Positions 1-7,566 of a stretch of 64,000 nt of DNA are shown piece after piece (the first letter of the stretch is position 1; the number at the start of each line of letters is the position of its first letter). Source of the stretch: an uncultured Eubacteriales bacterium (GTDB lineage: Bacteria > Bacillota_A > Clostridia > Oscillospirales > Oscillospiraceae); contig ONPY01000009.1 of NCBI GenBank assembly GCA_900319835.1, positions 24,780 to 88,779 on the forward strand, in the 5' to 3' direction. Below the pieces are notes generated by a model that did not search any database, was not told the origin of the DNA, and worked only from the letters and a program-made list of their open reading frames with translations. A program made the translations under genes and the position numbers.

Positions 1-178
1 CGAGAGCTTCCCGTTTCTTGCTCTCTGCACTTTTGATCGCTTCGTTTATGATACGCTTGGCCTCTTCCTCGGCGCTTGCGATCTCCCGCTCCGCAACTCT
101 CTTGCGGTAGACGATTCCGAGCGCAAAGCCCACAACGGCCAAAACGAGCGCTAAAACAACAGCCAGTACAATTGGCAT
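1..178 (-). CDS. rny: Ribonuclease Y, N-terminal fragment (cut by window start)
   Basis: The 59 visible codons encode an N-terminal membrane helix (MPIVLAVVLALVLAVVGFAL) followed at once by a charged coiled coil rich in Glu, Lys, Arg and Ala. That is the N-terminal layout of RNase Y, the membrane-anchored endoribonuclease that starts mRNA decay in Firmicutes. The KH and HD domains lie outside the window. The start is ATG at 176-178, with GGAGG on the same strand about 14 nt upstream, a somewhat long spacing. Other membrane-anchored coiled-coil proteins could begin this way, but the helix-plus-coil pattern fits RNase Y well. Confidence 0.8.
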   Translation of the reverse strand, partial: MPIVLAVVLALVLAVVGFALGIVYRKRVAEREIASAEEEAKRIINEAIKSAESKKREAL

Positions 179-510
179 AGTCAGTAAACACACCTCCATT
201 CTTTCAGAATTTCGCGGTGGGTTTAACTTTTAGATATAAAAAATCTAAAGCAAGACAGGCCATAAAACGAACCCGTCGGAATTGAAAAGCAATATCCGCG
301 GAGGGCTCCCCTGCCCGCCGCAATATTAACTAACTTATTTTACCGTCTTGATGTTATTATGTCAAGTGATCGACCGGTATAATTTTTCAAAAAAACGGAA
401 GATATTCCCGTGAAATCTGCCGGAAGGCCGTCTTCCCATCCGCCGCTTTTCCCGGTTCACAGACGGAAAAAGTTGTGGTATACTGCACGGGCAAGGAGAT
501 GAATACCGAT
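179..510. other. Divergent intergenic region between rny and the IMPase gene
   Basis: No gene is visible in this AT-rich spacer. It has a perfect 7-bp inverted repeat (TTTAGAT/ATCTAAA, 229-249) just upstream of rny, possibly an operator or a small hairpin. A TATAAT box at 378-383 could be the -10 of the rightward gene, but no good -35 sits at the right distance. AAGGAG at 493-498 is the ribosome binding site of the gene starting at 511. Confidence 0.5.
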
Positions 511-1302
511 ATGGAACTGAGCAATCGTGAGATTTTGGAGTGGATGTGCGCCGTGGAGCGCGAGGCGGGCGAGCTGCTGCTGCACGCCCAGGGCGTGCTG
601 GCCGAGTGTAAGACCGGCCACCGGGATGTGGTGACCCAGTACGACCGCCGGGTGCAGGAGCTGCTGATCAGCCGCTTTACCGAGCTGCTGCCCGACGCCC
701 GCTTTTTCTGCGAGGAGAACGACCGGCACGACGATCTGCACGCCGCGCACGTCTTTATCATCGATCCCATCGACGGCACCATGAACTTTGTCCGGGGCTT
801 CAACCACAGCTGCATCTCCGCAGCCTTCATGCGAAACGGCACGGTCTGCGCCGCCGCGGTTTACAACCCCTATGTCAACGAGCTGTTCAGCGCCGTCCTC
901 GGGGAGGGCGCCCGGCTCAACGGCCGGCCCATCCGCGTCGCCGACACGCCGCTGTCGGAGTCCGTGGTCTGCGTGGGCACCTCGCCCTACGACACCAGTC
1001 TCGCGGACAGGACCTTCGCGCTGATCAAGGCCGCGTATCTGGAGGGTCTGGACATCCGGCGGCAGGGCTCGGCGGAGCTGGATCTCTGCTCTGTGGCGGC
1101 TGGCCGCGCCGGGCTGTACTTTGAGCTGGGCCTCTCCCTCTGGGACTACGCGGCGGGCATGCTGATCGTGCAGGAGGCGGGCGGCGTCGCGCTCACCATG
1201 GAGGGCGCCCCCCTGCCGCTGGGACCCGAAAAGTCCCCCCTGATCGCAGGCGGAAGACAGGCGCTGGAGGAGTTTCTGGCTCTGGCAAAGGAGATCAACT
1301 AA
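511..1302 (+). CDS. Inositol monophosphatase family protein
   Basis: A 263-residue protein with the metal-binding signatures of the Mg2+-dependent IMPase/SuhB phosphatase superfamily: EEN in motif 1, DPIDGTMNF in motif 2 and WDYAAGMLIVQEAGG near the C-terminus. Such enzymes hydrolyse myo-inositol-1-phosphate or related sugar phosphates, 3'-phosphoadenosine phosphate or fructose-1,6-bisphosphate. The exact substrate cannot be read here. The start at 511 was chosen because AAGGAG (493-498) lies 12 nt upstream. An in-frame ATG at 499 abuts that site and a GTG at 475 has none. The gene stands alone and is followed by a hairpin at 1377-1406. Confidence 0.88.
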   Translation: MELSNREILEWMCAVEREAGELLLHAQGVLAECKTGHRDVVTQYDRRVQELLISRFTELLPDARFFCEENDRHDDLHAAHVFIIDPIDGTMNFVRGFNHSCISAAFMRNGTVCAAAVYNPYVNELFSAVLGEGARLNGRPIRVADTPLSESVVCVGTSPYDTSLADRTFALIKAAYLEGLDIRRQGSAELDLCSVAAGRAGLYFELGLSLWDYAAGMLIVQEAGGVALTMEGAPLPLGPEKSPLIAGGRQALEEFLALAKEIN

Positions 1303-1376
1303 ACGGGAAAAGTCTTTCAACAAGGTGTTTTCCAAAAGGAAGTCGTTTTGAAAAGCATCACCAGATAAAAACACAA

Positions 1377-1406
1377 AAGCAGGCGGGACTGTAGTCCTGC
1401 CTGCTT
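1377..1406 (+). terminator. Stem-loop after the IMPase gene
   Basis: AAGCAGGCGGGACT and AGTCCTGCCTGCTT form a perfect 14-bp stem with a 2-base loop, followed by GAGCTTTT. This is a plausible intrinsic terminator, though its T-run is short. Confidence 0.55.
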
Positions 1407-1430
1407 GAGCTTTTAGACAAACCACTGTGT

Positions 1431-1524
1431 GTCATTTCGAGCGAAGCGGAGTCGAGAAATCTGAAAGGCCGCTCATTGTGCAGACGTCAATAGTTGAGAT
1501 CCCTCGGCTCCGCTCGGGATGACA
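1431..1524. repeat. Dispersed palindromic repeat, family A, copy 1
   Basis: It begins GTCATTTCGAGCGAAGCGGA and ends CTCCGCTCGGGATGACA, so the ends are inverted copies built around GTCAT, GAGCG and TCTC. Related copies lie at 34931-35038, 44682-44773 and, shortened, 61542-61583. All are intergenic. The form is that of a non-coding MITE/REP-like repeat. Confidence 0.75.
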
Positions 1525-1564
1525 AACGTCTTTCGACTTTTGTGCCTTTGTCTGCCCATGAAAA

Positions 1565-1592
1565 CAGGCGTGACCGCTGTCACGCCTGGTTT
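1565..1592 (-). terminator. Stem-loop between converging genes
   Basis: CAGGCGTGAC and GTCACGCCTG form a perfect 10-bp stem with a CGCT loop. Read leftward it is followed by TTTTC, which suits termination of the minus-strand gene at 1664-2197. Confidence 0.55.
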
Positions 1593-1663
1593 GTTGTCCT
1601 ATTTCTGGTTTTGAAATACACGAGTCAATACACGGCACAGCAAAAATCAACGCGCCACGACGG

Positions 1664-2197
1664 TTACTTCTGCTCGATATATTTCAAATGATCCTTTTCG
1701 AGCATTTGGGCCTGCATCTGAGGGAGAACCGACAGGAGATACTTATACGTTTTTTCGCTAAAAGCCACTTTCATACGGGTATCAGAGGGGGACCATCGAT
1801 TGATACTGTATCTGTAGGCTTCATCAAACGGTTCAATCGAAAGAAAAATATAAAAACGTGTCGTACCAAATGCGCTCTGCTGCAAGTTCATAAACGCATG
1901 ACGATATGAACCGATCCCACACCCCCGACATTTGTCATATGGGAGGGAATACTTCTCTTGAAAAAGAACAGAGACGTTCACATCGTTATCTGAAAAGACG
2001 CCCCATGTATAGAGCTGATTTCTCTTCTTCCAAATGAAGCTTGCCCACAGAATGCTGCAACACAGACACAAAACGGCGATAAAAACAGTTGCCGCGCTGC
2101 CTTCCGGCGGCAACACCAGGGCTCCAAAAAGAATCGGAAAAAGGACAAAACAGGGAGCAACGACAGCGGCAAAGCCTGAGCCGAGATATCGCGTCAT
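1664..2197 (-). CDS. Small membrane protein, function unknown (YcxB-like layout)
   Basis: A 177-residue protein with two N-terminal hydrophobic segments (roughly residues 8-30 and 33-54), then a soluble domain of about 120 residues rich in aromatics with a short Cys motif (CRGCG). Two helices followed by a domain ending in a helical tail recall YcxB-like membrane proteins, but I cannot assign a family with certainty. The ATG at 2195-2197 lies 29 bp after folT on the same strand, so it may be co-transcribed with folT. No catalytic motif is visible. Confidence 0.65.
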   Translation of the reverse strand: MTRYLGSGFAAVVAPCFVLFPILFGALVLPPEGSAATVFIAVLCLCCSILWASFIWKKRNQLYTWGVFSDNDVNVSVLFQEKYSLPYDKCRGCGIGSYRHAFMNLQQSAFGTTRFYIFLSIEPFDEAYRYSINRWSPSDTRMKVAFSEKTYKYLLSVLPQMQAQMLEKDHLKYIEQK

Positions 2198-2226
2198 CTT
2201 CCGGCGCCTCCTTCGGGAAGTCTTTT

Positions 2227-2736
2227 TTATCGTCCGGCGTCGTCCAGGATCTTCCGGATAAAGCCGGAACGGGTCAGCCACAGCAGCACCAGCGCCTGCA
2301 TCGGCAGCATCACCGCCAACTGCACCGCCCGGGCCGCCAGCATCACCCGGAAAGGATTTCCCGTGATCAGACAGATCATCCAGGTGTTGGCAAGATAAGA
2401 CACCAGCAGCGTGTTCAGCGCCGCGGCCAGCACCGGGCGCACCGAGCGGTCCCCTTTTTTCAGCAGCAGGCCAAAGATCAGTCCCGTGCAGGCCGCCGTC
2501 AGCGTAAAGCCCGGGAAGTAAGCCCCCGTGGGGAAGAGCAGGGAGCCCAGCAGATCGCCCAGGGCCGCCGTCAGCGACGCCCACCACGGGCCGTAGAGCA
2601 GGGCGCATAGAGCCACAGCGGCAAAGCCCAGACCGATTTTCATGACGTTGGTGTTGATGGCGAGCAGTCTTGTCAAAATCACATCCGCCGTGATCAGCAG
2701 CGCCGAAACGGCGAGCTTTTTGGTTTTTCCGCCCAT
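2227..2736 (-). CDS. folT: Folate-type ECF transporter S component
   Basis: A 169-residue, almost wholly hydrophobic protein with about six helices. The segment around TGAYFPGFTLTAACTGLIFG and the overall length match FolT-type substrate-binding (S) subunits of energy-coupling-factor transporters, which bind folates and dock on shared EcfAAT modules. No EcfAAT genes lie nearby, as expected for group II systems. ATG at 2736 was preferred to a GTG three codons earlier because GGAGG sits 8-9 nt before the ATG. The upstream promoter is at 2770-2798. No THF riboswitch fits into the short leader. Confidence 0.82.
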   Translation of the reverse strand: MGGKTKKLAVSALLITADVILTRLLAINTNVMKIGLGFAAVALCALLYGPWWASLTAALGDLLGSLLFPTGAYFPGFTLTAACTGLIFGLLLKKGDRSVRPVLAAALNTLLVSYLANTWMICLITGNPFRVMLAARAVQLAVMLPMQALVLLWLTRSGFIRKILDDAGR

Positions 2737-2769
2737 GTGCGGCACCTCCCTCCCTGTGGTCGTTGTATG

Positions 2770-2798
2770 ATTATACCGCAGCCGGGCTTTACGCGCAA
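2770..2798 (-). promoter_or_regulatory. Sigma-A-type promoter for folT
   Basis: Read leftward: TTGCGC (2798-2793), 17-nt spacer, TATAAT (2775-2770). The start of folT lies about 35 nt further on. The -10 matches the consensus perfectly. Confidence 0.65.
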
Positions 2799-2817
2799 GT
2801 GTGGACTTGGCTTTGCC

Positions 2818-2847
2818 GTATCAAATTTCCCACGGCGGGAAATACTA
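2818..2847 (+). promoter_or_regulatory. Possible sigma-F promoter for sigG
   Basis: GTATC (2818-2822), a 15-nt spacer and GGAAATACTA (2838-2847). The second box fits the B. subtilis sigma-F -10 pattern GGNRANAMTW exactly, and the first fits GYWTA at four of five positions. In spore-formers sigG is first transcribed by sigma-F in the forespore, so the position makes sense. The match was made by eye only. Confidence 0.5.
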
Positions 2848-2874
2848 ACACCACTCTCTGAAAAGGAGTGGTGT
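2848..2874 (+). promoter_or_regulatory. Hairpin covering the sigG ribosome binding site
   Basis: ACACCACTC and GAGTGGTGT form a perfect 9-bp inverted repeat with a 9-nt loop. The Shine-Dalgarno sequence (AAAAGGAG, 2861-2868) lies partly in the loop and partly in the 3' arm, so folding would hinder ribosome binding. If transcription starts at about 2853, the stem shortens to six or seven pairs. Confidence 0.6.
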
Positions 2875-2879
2875 ATTTC

Positions 2880-3656
2880 ATGCAGGGAAAAGTGGAGCTA
2901 TGCGGGGTCAACACCTCGAAGCTCCCCGTACTGAAGGCAAACGAGACACGTGCGCTGCTGGAAAAAGCCCGGGCCGGGGACAAGGGCGCCCGGGAGGCGC
3001 TCATCTCCGGCAATCTCCGGCTGGTACTCTCGGTGGTGCAGAAATTCGCCGGCCGGGGCGAGAGCATGGACGATCTCTTTCAGGTGGGGGTCATCGGCCT
3101 CATTAAGGCCGTCGACTGTTTTGACCTGAGCCAGAACGTGCAGTTTTCCACCTATGGCGTTCCCATGATCGCCGGGGAGCTGAGGCGCTTTCTGCGGGAC
3201 CACAGCGCCATCCGCGTCTCCCGCTCCATGCGGGACACGGCCTACCGGGTGCTGCAGGCCAAGGAAAAGCTCACCGCCGAAAACGGCCGTGAGCCCAGTG
3301 TGGAGCAGATCGCCGCGGCCCTGAACGTCCCCCGGCAGGAGGTGGTCTTCGCTCTGGAGGCCATCAGCGACCCGGTCTCCCTCTACGATCCCATCTACTC
3401 CGACGGCGGCGAGAGCGCCACGGTGATGGACCAGATCGGCGACAGCCGCAACACCGATGAGCACTGGCTGGAGCAGATTGCGCTGGAGGAGGCCGTCCGG
3501 CGGCTCAGTCCCAGGGAAAAGCACATCCTGGCCCTGCGCTTTTACGACGGGCGCACCCAGATGGAGGTCGCCCGGGCCGTGGGCATCTCCCAGGCCCAGG
3601 TGTCCCGGCTCGAAAAAAACGCCATCGGCCGGATCAAAAAGGAGCTCAGCAGTTAA
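2880..3656 (+). CDS. sigG: Forespore sigma factor SigG
   Basis: A 258-residue sigma-70 family protein. The N-terminus KVELCGVNTSKLPVL is diagnostic of SigG, the late forespore RNA polymerase sigma factor. Region 2 (DDLFQVGVIGLIKAVDCFD), region 3 and a region 4 helix-turn-helix (MEVARAVGISQAQVSRLEK) are complete. ATG at 2880 was chosen over in-frame GTG codons at 2868 and 2871 because the Shine-Dalgarno site lies at 2861-2868 and family members start at this Met. The gene lies alone, divergent from folT, and not beside spoIIGA-sigE. A sigma-F-like promoter and an RBS hairpin precede it. It shows that the organism has the sporulation programme. Confidence 0.95.
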   Translation: MQGKVELCGVNTSKLPVLKANETRALLEKARAGDKGAREALISGNLRLVLSVVQKFAGRGESMDDLFQVGVIGLIKAVDCFDLSQNVQFSTYGVPMIAGELRRFLRDHSAIRVSRSMRDTAYRVLQAKEKLTAENGREPSVEQIAAALNVPRQEVVFALEAISDPVSLYDPIYSDGGESATVMDQIGDSRNTDEHWLEQIALEEAVRRLSPREKHILALRFYDGRTQMEVARAVGISQAQVSRLEKNAIGRIKKELSS

Positions 3657-3681
3657 AAAAGCACGGCAAAACACATTCCCA

Positions 3682-3848
3682 CGTCATTGCGAACCCACCT
3701 GAGGTGTAAGCTCGCGTAAACCAAATCGAAGATTTGGACGCTCGCTTAAGTGACCGAAGTCACTGGTGTGGTGTACGCCCTGCGGGTGCAATCCGCATGT
3801 TCGAAAGGACGGATTCCCACGCCAGTGTGCACACTGGCTCGGAATGAC
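3682..3848. repeat. Dispersed multi-hairpin repeat, family B, long form
   Basis: It starts GTCATTGCGAACCC and ends GGCTCGGAATGAC, an imperfect inverted pair. Inside are smaller hairpins with short GA-rich loops: CCAAATC/GATTTGG (loop GAA), AGTGAC/GTCACT (loop CGAA) and CCAGTGTG/CACACTGG. A short relative lies at 45501-45539. It occupies the gap between sigG and the TRAP permease gene, and no gene is visible in it. Confidence 0.7.
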
Positions 3849-3889
3849 AGAGAAGCCTGTGTTTTGCCGTGCTTTTGTATTTGGCTTGT

Positions 3890-5833
3890 TTACGCCGCCT
3901 GTGTCTTTCTGGCGCCGAAGTACTGGAAGGCGAAGATGCCGCCCACAAGGGCGATGCCGACCGCGTCCGTCAGCACACCGGGCACCATCATCATCAGGCC
4001 GCCGGCGCAGATGGCCAGCCGCATCAGCAGCGGGATGGGCCGGAACAGATGGCCGTTGAGGGCCGCCGCCACACCGAACATGCCGAGGATGGAGGAGATC
4101 ACGATGCCCACGACCTCGATGAAGTTGGTGTCCACCAGCACCATGGCCGGACTGTAGGCCATGATGTAGGGCACGATGAAGGCCGCGATGGCGAGCTTGG
4201 TGGCGTTGAGCGCCGTCTTCATGGGGTTGGACTGTGCGATGGCGGAGCCGGCGTAGGCCGCCAGCGCCACGGGCGGGGTGATGTCCGCCACAATGCCGAA
4301 GTAGAACACGAAGAAGTGGGCGGCCACGGCAGGGATGCCCATCTTGATGAGCACCGGGGCGCAGGTAGTGGCCATAATACAGTAGTTGGCGGTGGTGGGC
4401 ACGCCCATGCCGAGGATGATGCAGCAGATCATGGTGAGGAACAGGGCAATAAAGCGCGTCTTGTGGGACACGGCGAGGATCGCGGTAAAGATCTGGTTGG
4501 CAAGGCCGGTCATGGTCAGGCACCCGGCAATGATGCCGGCCACGCAGCAGGCCACGGCCACGGAGACGCAGCCCCTGCCGCCGGCGGCCAGACAGTCAAA
4601 GATCTTGACGGGGGTGAGGCGGTGCTCCTTGTTGAACATGCTCACCGCGATGGTGACCAGAATGGCGATGCCGGCGGATTTGCCCATGGTGAACATGTTG
4701 GTGGACACCAGCCACACCAGGACCACCAGCGGCGTCAGCAGATAGATCTGCTTGAGCATGGGGCGCACGGGGGGCAGCTCCGACCGGGGGATGCCGGTGA
4801 GCTTGAGCTTCTTGGCCTCCAGATGCACCGCGAGAAAGATGCCGGTGAAGTACAGCGTCGCCGGGAGAATGGCCCGCAGCACGATCTCCCGGTAGGGCAT
4901 GCCGAGAAACTCCACCATCAAGAAGGCCGCGGCGCCCATGATGGGCGGCATGATCTGCCCGCCGGTGGAGGCGGCGGCCTCGACGGCCCCGGCAAACTCC
5001 GGCTTGTAGCCGGTTTTTTTCATCATCGGGATGGTAACGGAGCCGGTGGTCACGGTGTTGCCCACGGAGGAGCCGGACACCATGCCGCACAGGGCGGAGG
5101 AGATGACGGCCACCTTGGCCGGGCCTCCGGAGGAGGTGCCGGCAATGACGTTTGCCAGCTGGATGAAGAAATCGGAGATGCCCGAGTGCTCCAGAAAGGC
5201 GCCGAAGATGATGAAGATGGCGATGAAGTTGGAGCAGGCGTTGATGGGCGTGCCGAGGATGCCGGTCTTGATGTAAAACAGGCGGCAGATCAGAGTCTGG
5301 ACGGCGCTGACTCCCTGGCCCTTCTTCACGCCGTAGTAGTAAAAGGCGTAGGCCATAAACACCCCGGCCACCACCATGATGGGCACGCCGGTGCTGCGGC
5401 GGCAGAGCTCAAAGAGGGCGATCATGCCGATGATGCCGATCACGACCTGATAGGGCTTGAGAGCCGGCAGGCGCATGATGATGGGATTGGCGTTGAAGCA
5501 GAAGTAGAAGAAGGCGCCGCCGCCGAGCAGCATCAGTACAAAGTCGTACCAGGGCATGTAGTTGACGCGGACGTGGTGCTTGTTGGCGGGATAAGTCAAA
5601 TACCCCACCACAAGAATACAGCCGACGAAGCTGGTCAGCCGCACCTCGTCGAGCATGACGGCGAAGAGCGAGCAATACATGGCGTAGAGGGCGAAGGCGG
5701 CCAGAACAACATCCACAATGAGCTTGGGCGTCCCCTCCCAGATGCGGGTGTTGGACTCCCGGTCAAACTTGCGCATCAGCGCATCGGCGTCGTTGAAGGT
5801 CTCGGCACTGGCGGCCAGCTTTTTCTTGAACAT
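3890..5833 (-). CDS. TRAP transporter fused permease (DctQM type)
   Basis: A 647-residue polytopic membrane protein. The N-terminal helices correspond to the small DctQ-like subunit and are fused to the large DctM-like subunit. A conserved stretch such as GMVSGSSVGNTVTTGSVTIP and repeated GGQIMPPIMGAAAF-type segments are typical of TAXI-family TRAP permeases. It imports an unknown, probably carboxylated, substrate using an ion gradient, fed by the periplasmic-type binding lipoprotein encoded upstream at 6204-7262. The ATG at 5833 has GGAG 8 nt upstream. Between the two genes lies an array of hairpins (5912-6089). Confidence 0.92.
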   Translation of the reverse strand: MFKKKLAASAETFNDADALMRKFDRESNTRIWEGTPKLIVDVVLAAFALYAMYCSLFAVMLDEVRLTSFVGCILVVGYLTYPANKHHVRVNYMPWYDFVLMLLGGGAFFYFCFNANPIIMRLPALKPYQVVIGIIGMIALFELCRRSTGVPIMVVAGVFMAYAFYYYGVKKGQGVSAVQTLICRLFYIKTGILGTPINACSNFIAIFIIFGAFLEHSGISDFFIQLANVIAGTSSGGPAKVAVISSALCGMVSGSSVGNTVTTGSVTIPMMKKTGYKPEFAGAVEAAASTGGQIMPPIMGAAAFLMVEFLGMPYREIVLRAILPATLYFTGIFLAVHLEAKKLKLTGIPRSELPPVRPMLKQIYLLTPLVVLVWLVSTNMFTMGKSAGIAILVTIAVSMFNKEHRLTPVKIFDCLAAGGRGCVSVAVACCVAGIIAGCLTMTGLANQIFTAILAVSHKTRFIALFLTMICCIILGMGVPTTANYCIMATTCAPVLIKMGIPAVAAHFFVFYFGIVADITPPVALAAYAGSAIAQSNPMKTALNATKLAIAAFIVPYIMAYSPAMVLVDTNFIEVVGIVISSILGMFGVAAALNGHLFRPIPLLMRLAICAGGLMMMVPGVLTDAVGIALVGGIFAFQYFGARKTQAA

Positions 5834-6203
5834 AAGAGCAACTCCATTCGGTGAATTTTCCGTCTGCCTTTTTATAAGAACGTCCGGAGGATGTTTTTAT
5901 AATGACTCTCTGATGGCGAAACGCCAGAAGGCGTTCCGCCGAGCAGCTTTGCTGCTCCGCACAGCAGAGCAGCTGCTGTGCCAGATACTCATTGCAATGA
6001 GCATCGCGCGAATGATTCAAAAGATCATTCGCTGCCAAACTTGTCGTTTGGCAGCGAAATCAATCGAATTCTCGATTGATTTCGCCATGCGATGATCATT
6101 ATAGAAGAGCAGACAGTGGGGTCAACAATGAGAATCCTTCTCTCCCCGGAAACCGGGGAGAGAAGGTGTTGTGGATTCCGGATCGCTTTGTCGGCTTCCT
6201 CGG
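5834..6203. other. Spacer between TRAP genes with a hairpin array
   Basis: Apart from the permease ribosome binding site, the gap is filled by the multi-hairpin element at 5912-6089 and a short palindrome near 6145-6163 (CTCTCCCCGG/CCGGGGAGAG) just downstream of the binding-protein gene, which may act as a terminator or mRNA stabiliser. No gene is seen. Confidence 0.55.
5912..6089. repeat. Wheel-like array of seven perfect hairpins
   Basis: Consecutive hairpins occupy about 5914-5940, 5941-5957, 5960-5980, 5983-6004, 6007-6031, 6032-6052 and 6053-6084. The last has perfect 14-bp arms (GCGAAATCAATCGA/TCGATTGATTTCGC). The set is enclosed by an outer pair, ATGGCGAAA and TTTCGCCAT. Almost every base of the stretch is in a stem. 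The architecture resembles those at 10689-10906 and 46847-47122, although the sequences differ. Confidence 0.7.
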
Positions 6204-7262
6204 TCAGTCGACAGTGTCAACGGTGACGCCGTTCTCGGCAAAGAACTGGGCGGCGCCCTTGGCAAAGGGAACCGCAATGCCGTCGGTGGCAAAGTCAAAG
6301 CTCAGCCAGGAGCCCTTTTCGTGCAGGGCGGTGATTTCGTCCTTGTTGTCGAAGATGGTCTTGACCAGGGTGTAGGCCACATCGTCGGGCGTGTCGGCAG
6401 TGCAGACCAGGGTCGCCTTCACGGTGATGGTGGTGAAGTCGTCATCCACACCGGTGTACGTGCCGCCGGGGATGGTGATGGAAGCGTACCAGGGGCAATC
6501 CGCCAGGAGCTTGGTCATGTGCTCGTCATCGATGGAAATGAGGCTGACGCTGCCCTTCTTGGACTCGCACAGGTCGGTGATGCTGGGGGTGGGGGCGCCG
6601 GCGCAGACAAAGGCCGCGTCGATGGTGCCGTTCTTCATGCTGTCGGTGGAAGCGCCGAAGGACTGGTACACCACGTCGAGATCGTCGATGGTCAGGCCGT
6701 AGGCCGCCAGAACGTCGATGGTGTTGAAGTAGGTGCCGCTGCCGACGTCGCCGACACAGACCTTCTTGCCGGCCAGGTCAGCCACGGACTTGATGTCGGG
6801 GTTGACAGTGACCAGCTGCACGGTCTCGGGGTAGAGCGCGCAGAGGACGCGGAAGTTGGGCAGAGCGCCGGACTCGGCAAAGGAGTTGGTGCCGTTGTAG
6901 GCATAGGTCATCACGTCGGACTGGACGGTGGCCACATCGTACATGCCAGCTTCCATGCTCACGAGGTTATCCTTGGAGCCGCCGGTGGCGACGACGGTCA
7001 TCGCGATGTCGGTGTGGTTGCCGACTACCTGGCCGACCATACCGGTGTACGCGTAATAGGTGCCGGACTCACCGCCGGTGCCGACGGTCAGATCGGCGGA
7101 GACAGCGGGCGCGTCCGCCGGGGCGTCGGCGGGAGCAGCGTCAGCCGCGGGGGCGGCGTCGGCTGCGGGAGCGGCGGGGGCGGCAGGAGCGGAGCTGGAG
7201 CCGCAGGCGCACAGCGCGAATACCATGCACAGAGCGAGCAGCAGAGCAAGAATCTTTTTCAT
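6204..7262 (-). CDS. TAXI-family TRAP transporter solute-binding lipoprotein
   Basis: A 352-residue extracytoplasmic binding protein. It has a lipoprotein signal peptide with lipobox LCAC (mature Cys at 20), an Ala/Asp/Pro-rich linker to about residue 55, then the TAXI fold: TVGTGGESGTYYAYTGMVGQ, VATGGSKDNLVSMEAGMYD and DVGSGTYFNTIDVLAAYG. It captures substrate for the permease at 3890-5833. The start ATG has GGAGG 8 nt upstream. It is divergent from a LysR gene, and an LTTR-type box sits in the shared region. The substrate is unknown; TAXI proteins are often linked to glutamate or other carboxylates. Confidence 0.9.
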   Translation of the reverse strand: MKKILALLLALCMVFALCACGSSSAPAAPAAPAADAAPAADAAPADAPADAPAVSADLTVGTGGESGTYYAYTGMVGQVVGNHTDIAMTVVATGGSKDNLVSMEAGMYDVATVQSDVMTYAYNGTNSFAESGALPNFRVLCALYPETVQLVTVNPDIKSVADLAGKKVCVGDVGSGTYFNTIDVLAAYGLTIDDLDVVYQSFGASTDSMKNGTIDAAFVCAGAPTPSITDLCESKKGSVSLISIDDEHMTKLLADCPWYASITIPGGTYTGVDDDFTTITVKATLVCTADTPDDVAYTLVKTIFDNKDEITALHEKGSWLSFDFATDGIAVPFAKGAAQFFAENGVTVDTVD

Positions 7263-7566
7263 GTTTGTACCCTCCGTTTTGTGAATTTCCTCTTTTTCTA
7301 TTCGAAAAAAATTTTTGGCGAAGACTTGTTTTACGCCTGTTGTGGTGTTATACTACAACCAAATGTTGATTTTGGCAAGCCCCTTTTTTGTTTTTTGCTG
7401 TTTTGACAGTTTCTCTCCGCTTCGCTTTGTAGATTTTATGAAAAAGCGATAAAGAAACTTGTCGAAAATGCCGGTTGGATTGGAGCCCGACAAAAAAGCT
7501 GGCGCGCCGTCACTGATTCTTTTTGATCCGCGGTCGCGGATCCATCACCATCGGAGGCAGACACGC
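7263..7566. promoter_or_regulatory. Shared regulatory region with LysR-type box
   Basis: GTTGT (7339-7343) and ACAAC (7355-7359) are inverted with exactly 11 nt between them. The symmetric T-N11-A form is typical of LysR-type regulator sites. It overlaps a possible leftward -10 (TATAAC). The remainder is AT-rich spacer with no gene. The likely role is control of the TAXI/TRAP genes and autoregulation by the divergent LysR protein. Confidence 0.55.

Larger units (their letters stand above)
1303..1663. other. Intergenic region with hairpins and a dispersed repeat
   Basis: The gap holds two strong hairpins (1377-1406 and 1565-1588) and one copy of dispersed repeat family A (1431-1524). Open frames over it are translations of the repeat and lack a ribosome binding site. 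The second hairpin is followed by TTTT on the minus strand and can terminate the leftward gene that ends at 1664. Confidence 0.6.

Noticed and set aside
2700..2870. THF riboswitch upstream of folT
   Set aside because: The leader between the promoter at 2770-2798 and the folT start is about 35 nt, too short for the aptamer, and no core motif is visible.
3869..5854. A 661-codon open frame antisense to the TRAP permease gene
   Set aside because: Its protein is His/Gly/Asp-rich low-complexity sequence, the mirror of hydrophobic codons in GC-rich DNA. No ribosome binding site or motif, while the opposite strand has clear transporter motifs.
6171..7406. A 411-codon frame antisense to the TAXI binding-protein gene
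   Set aside because: Gly/Val/Asp-rich antisense product without start signals. The opposite strand has a lipoprotein signal and TAXI motifs.
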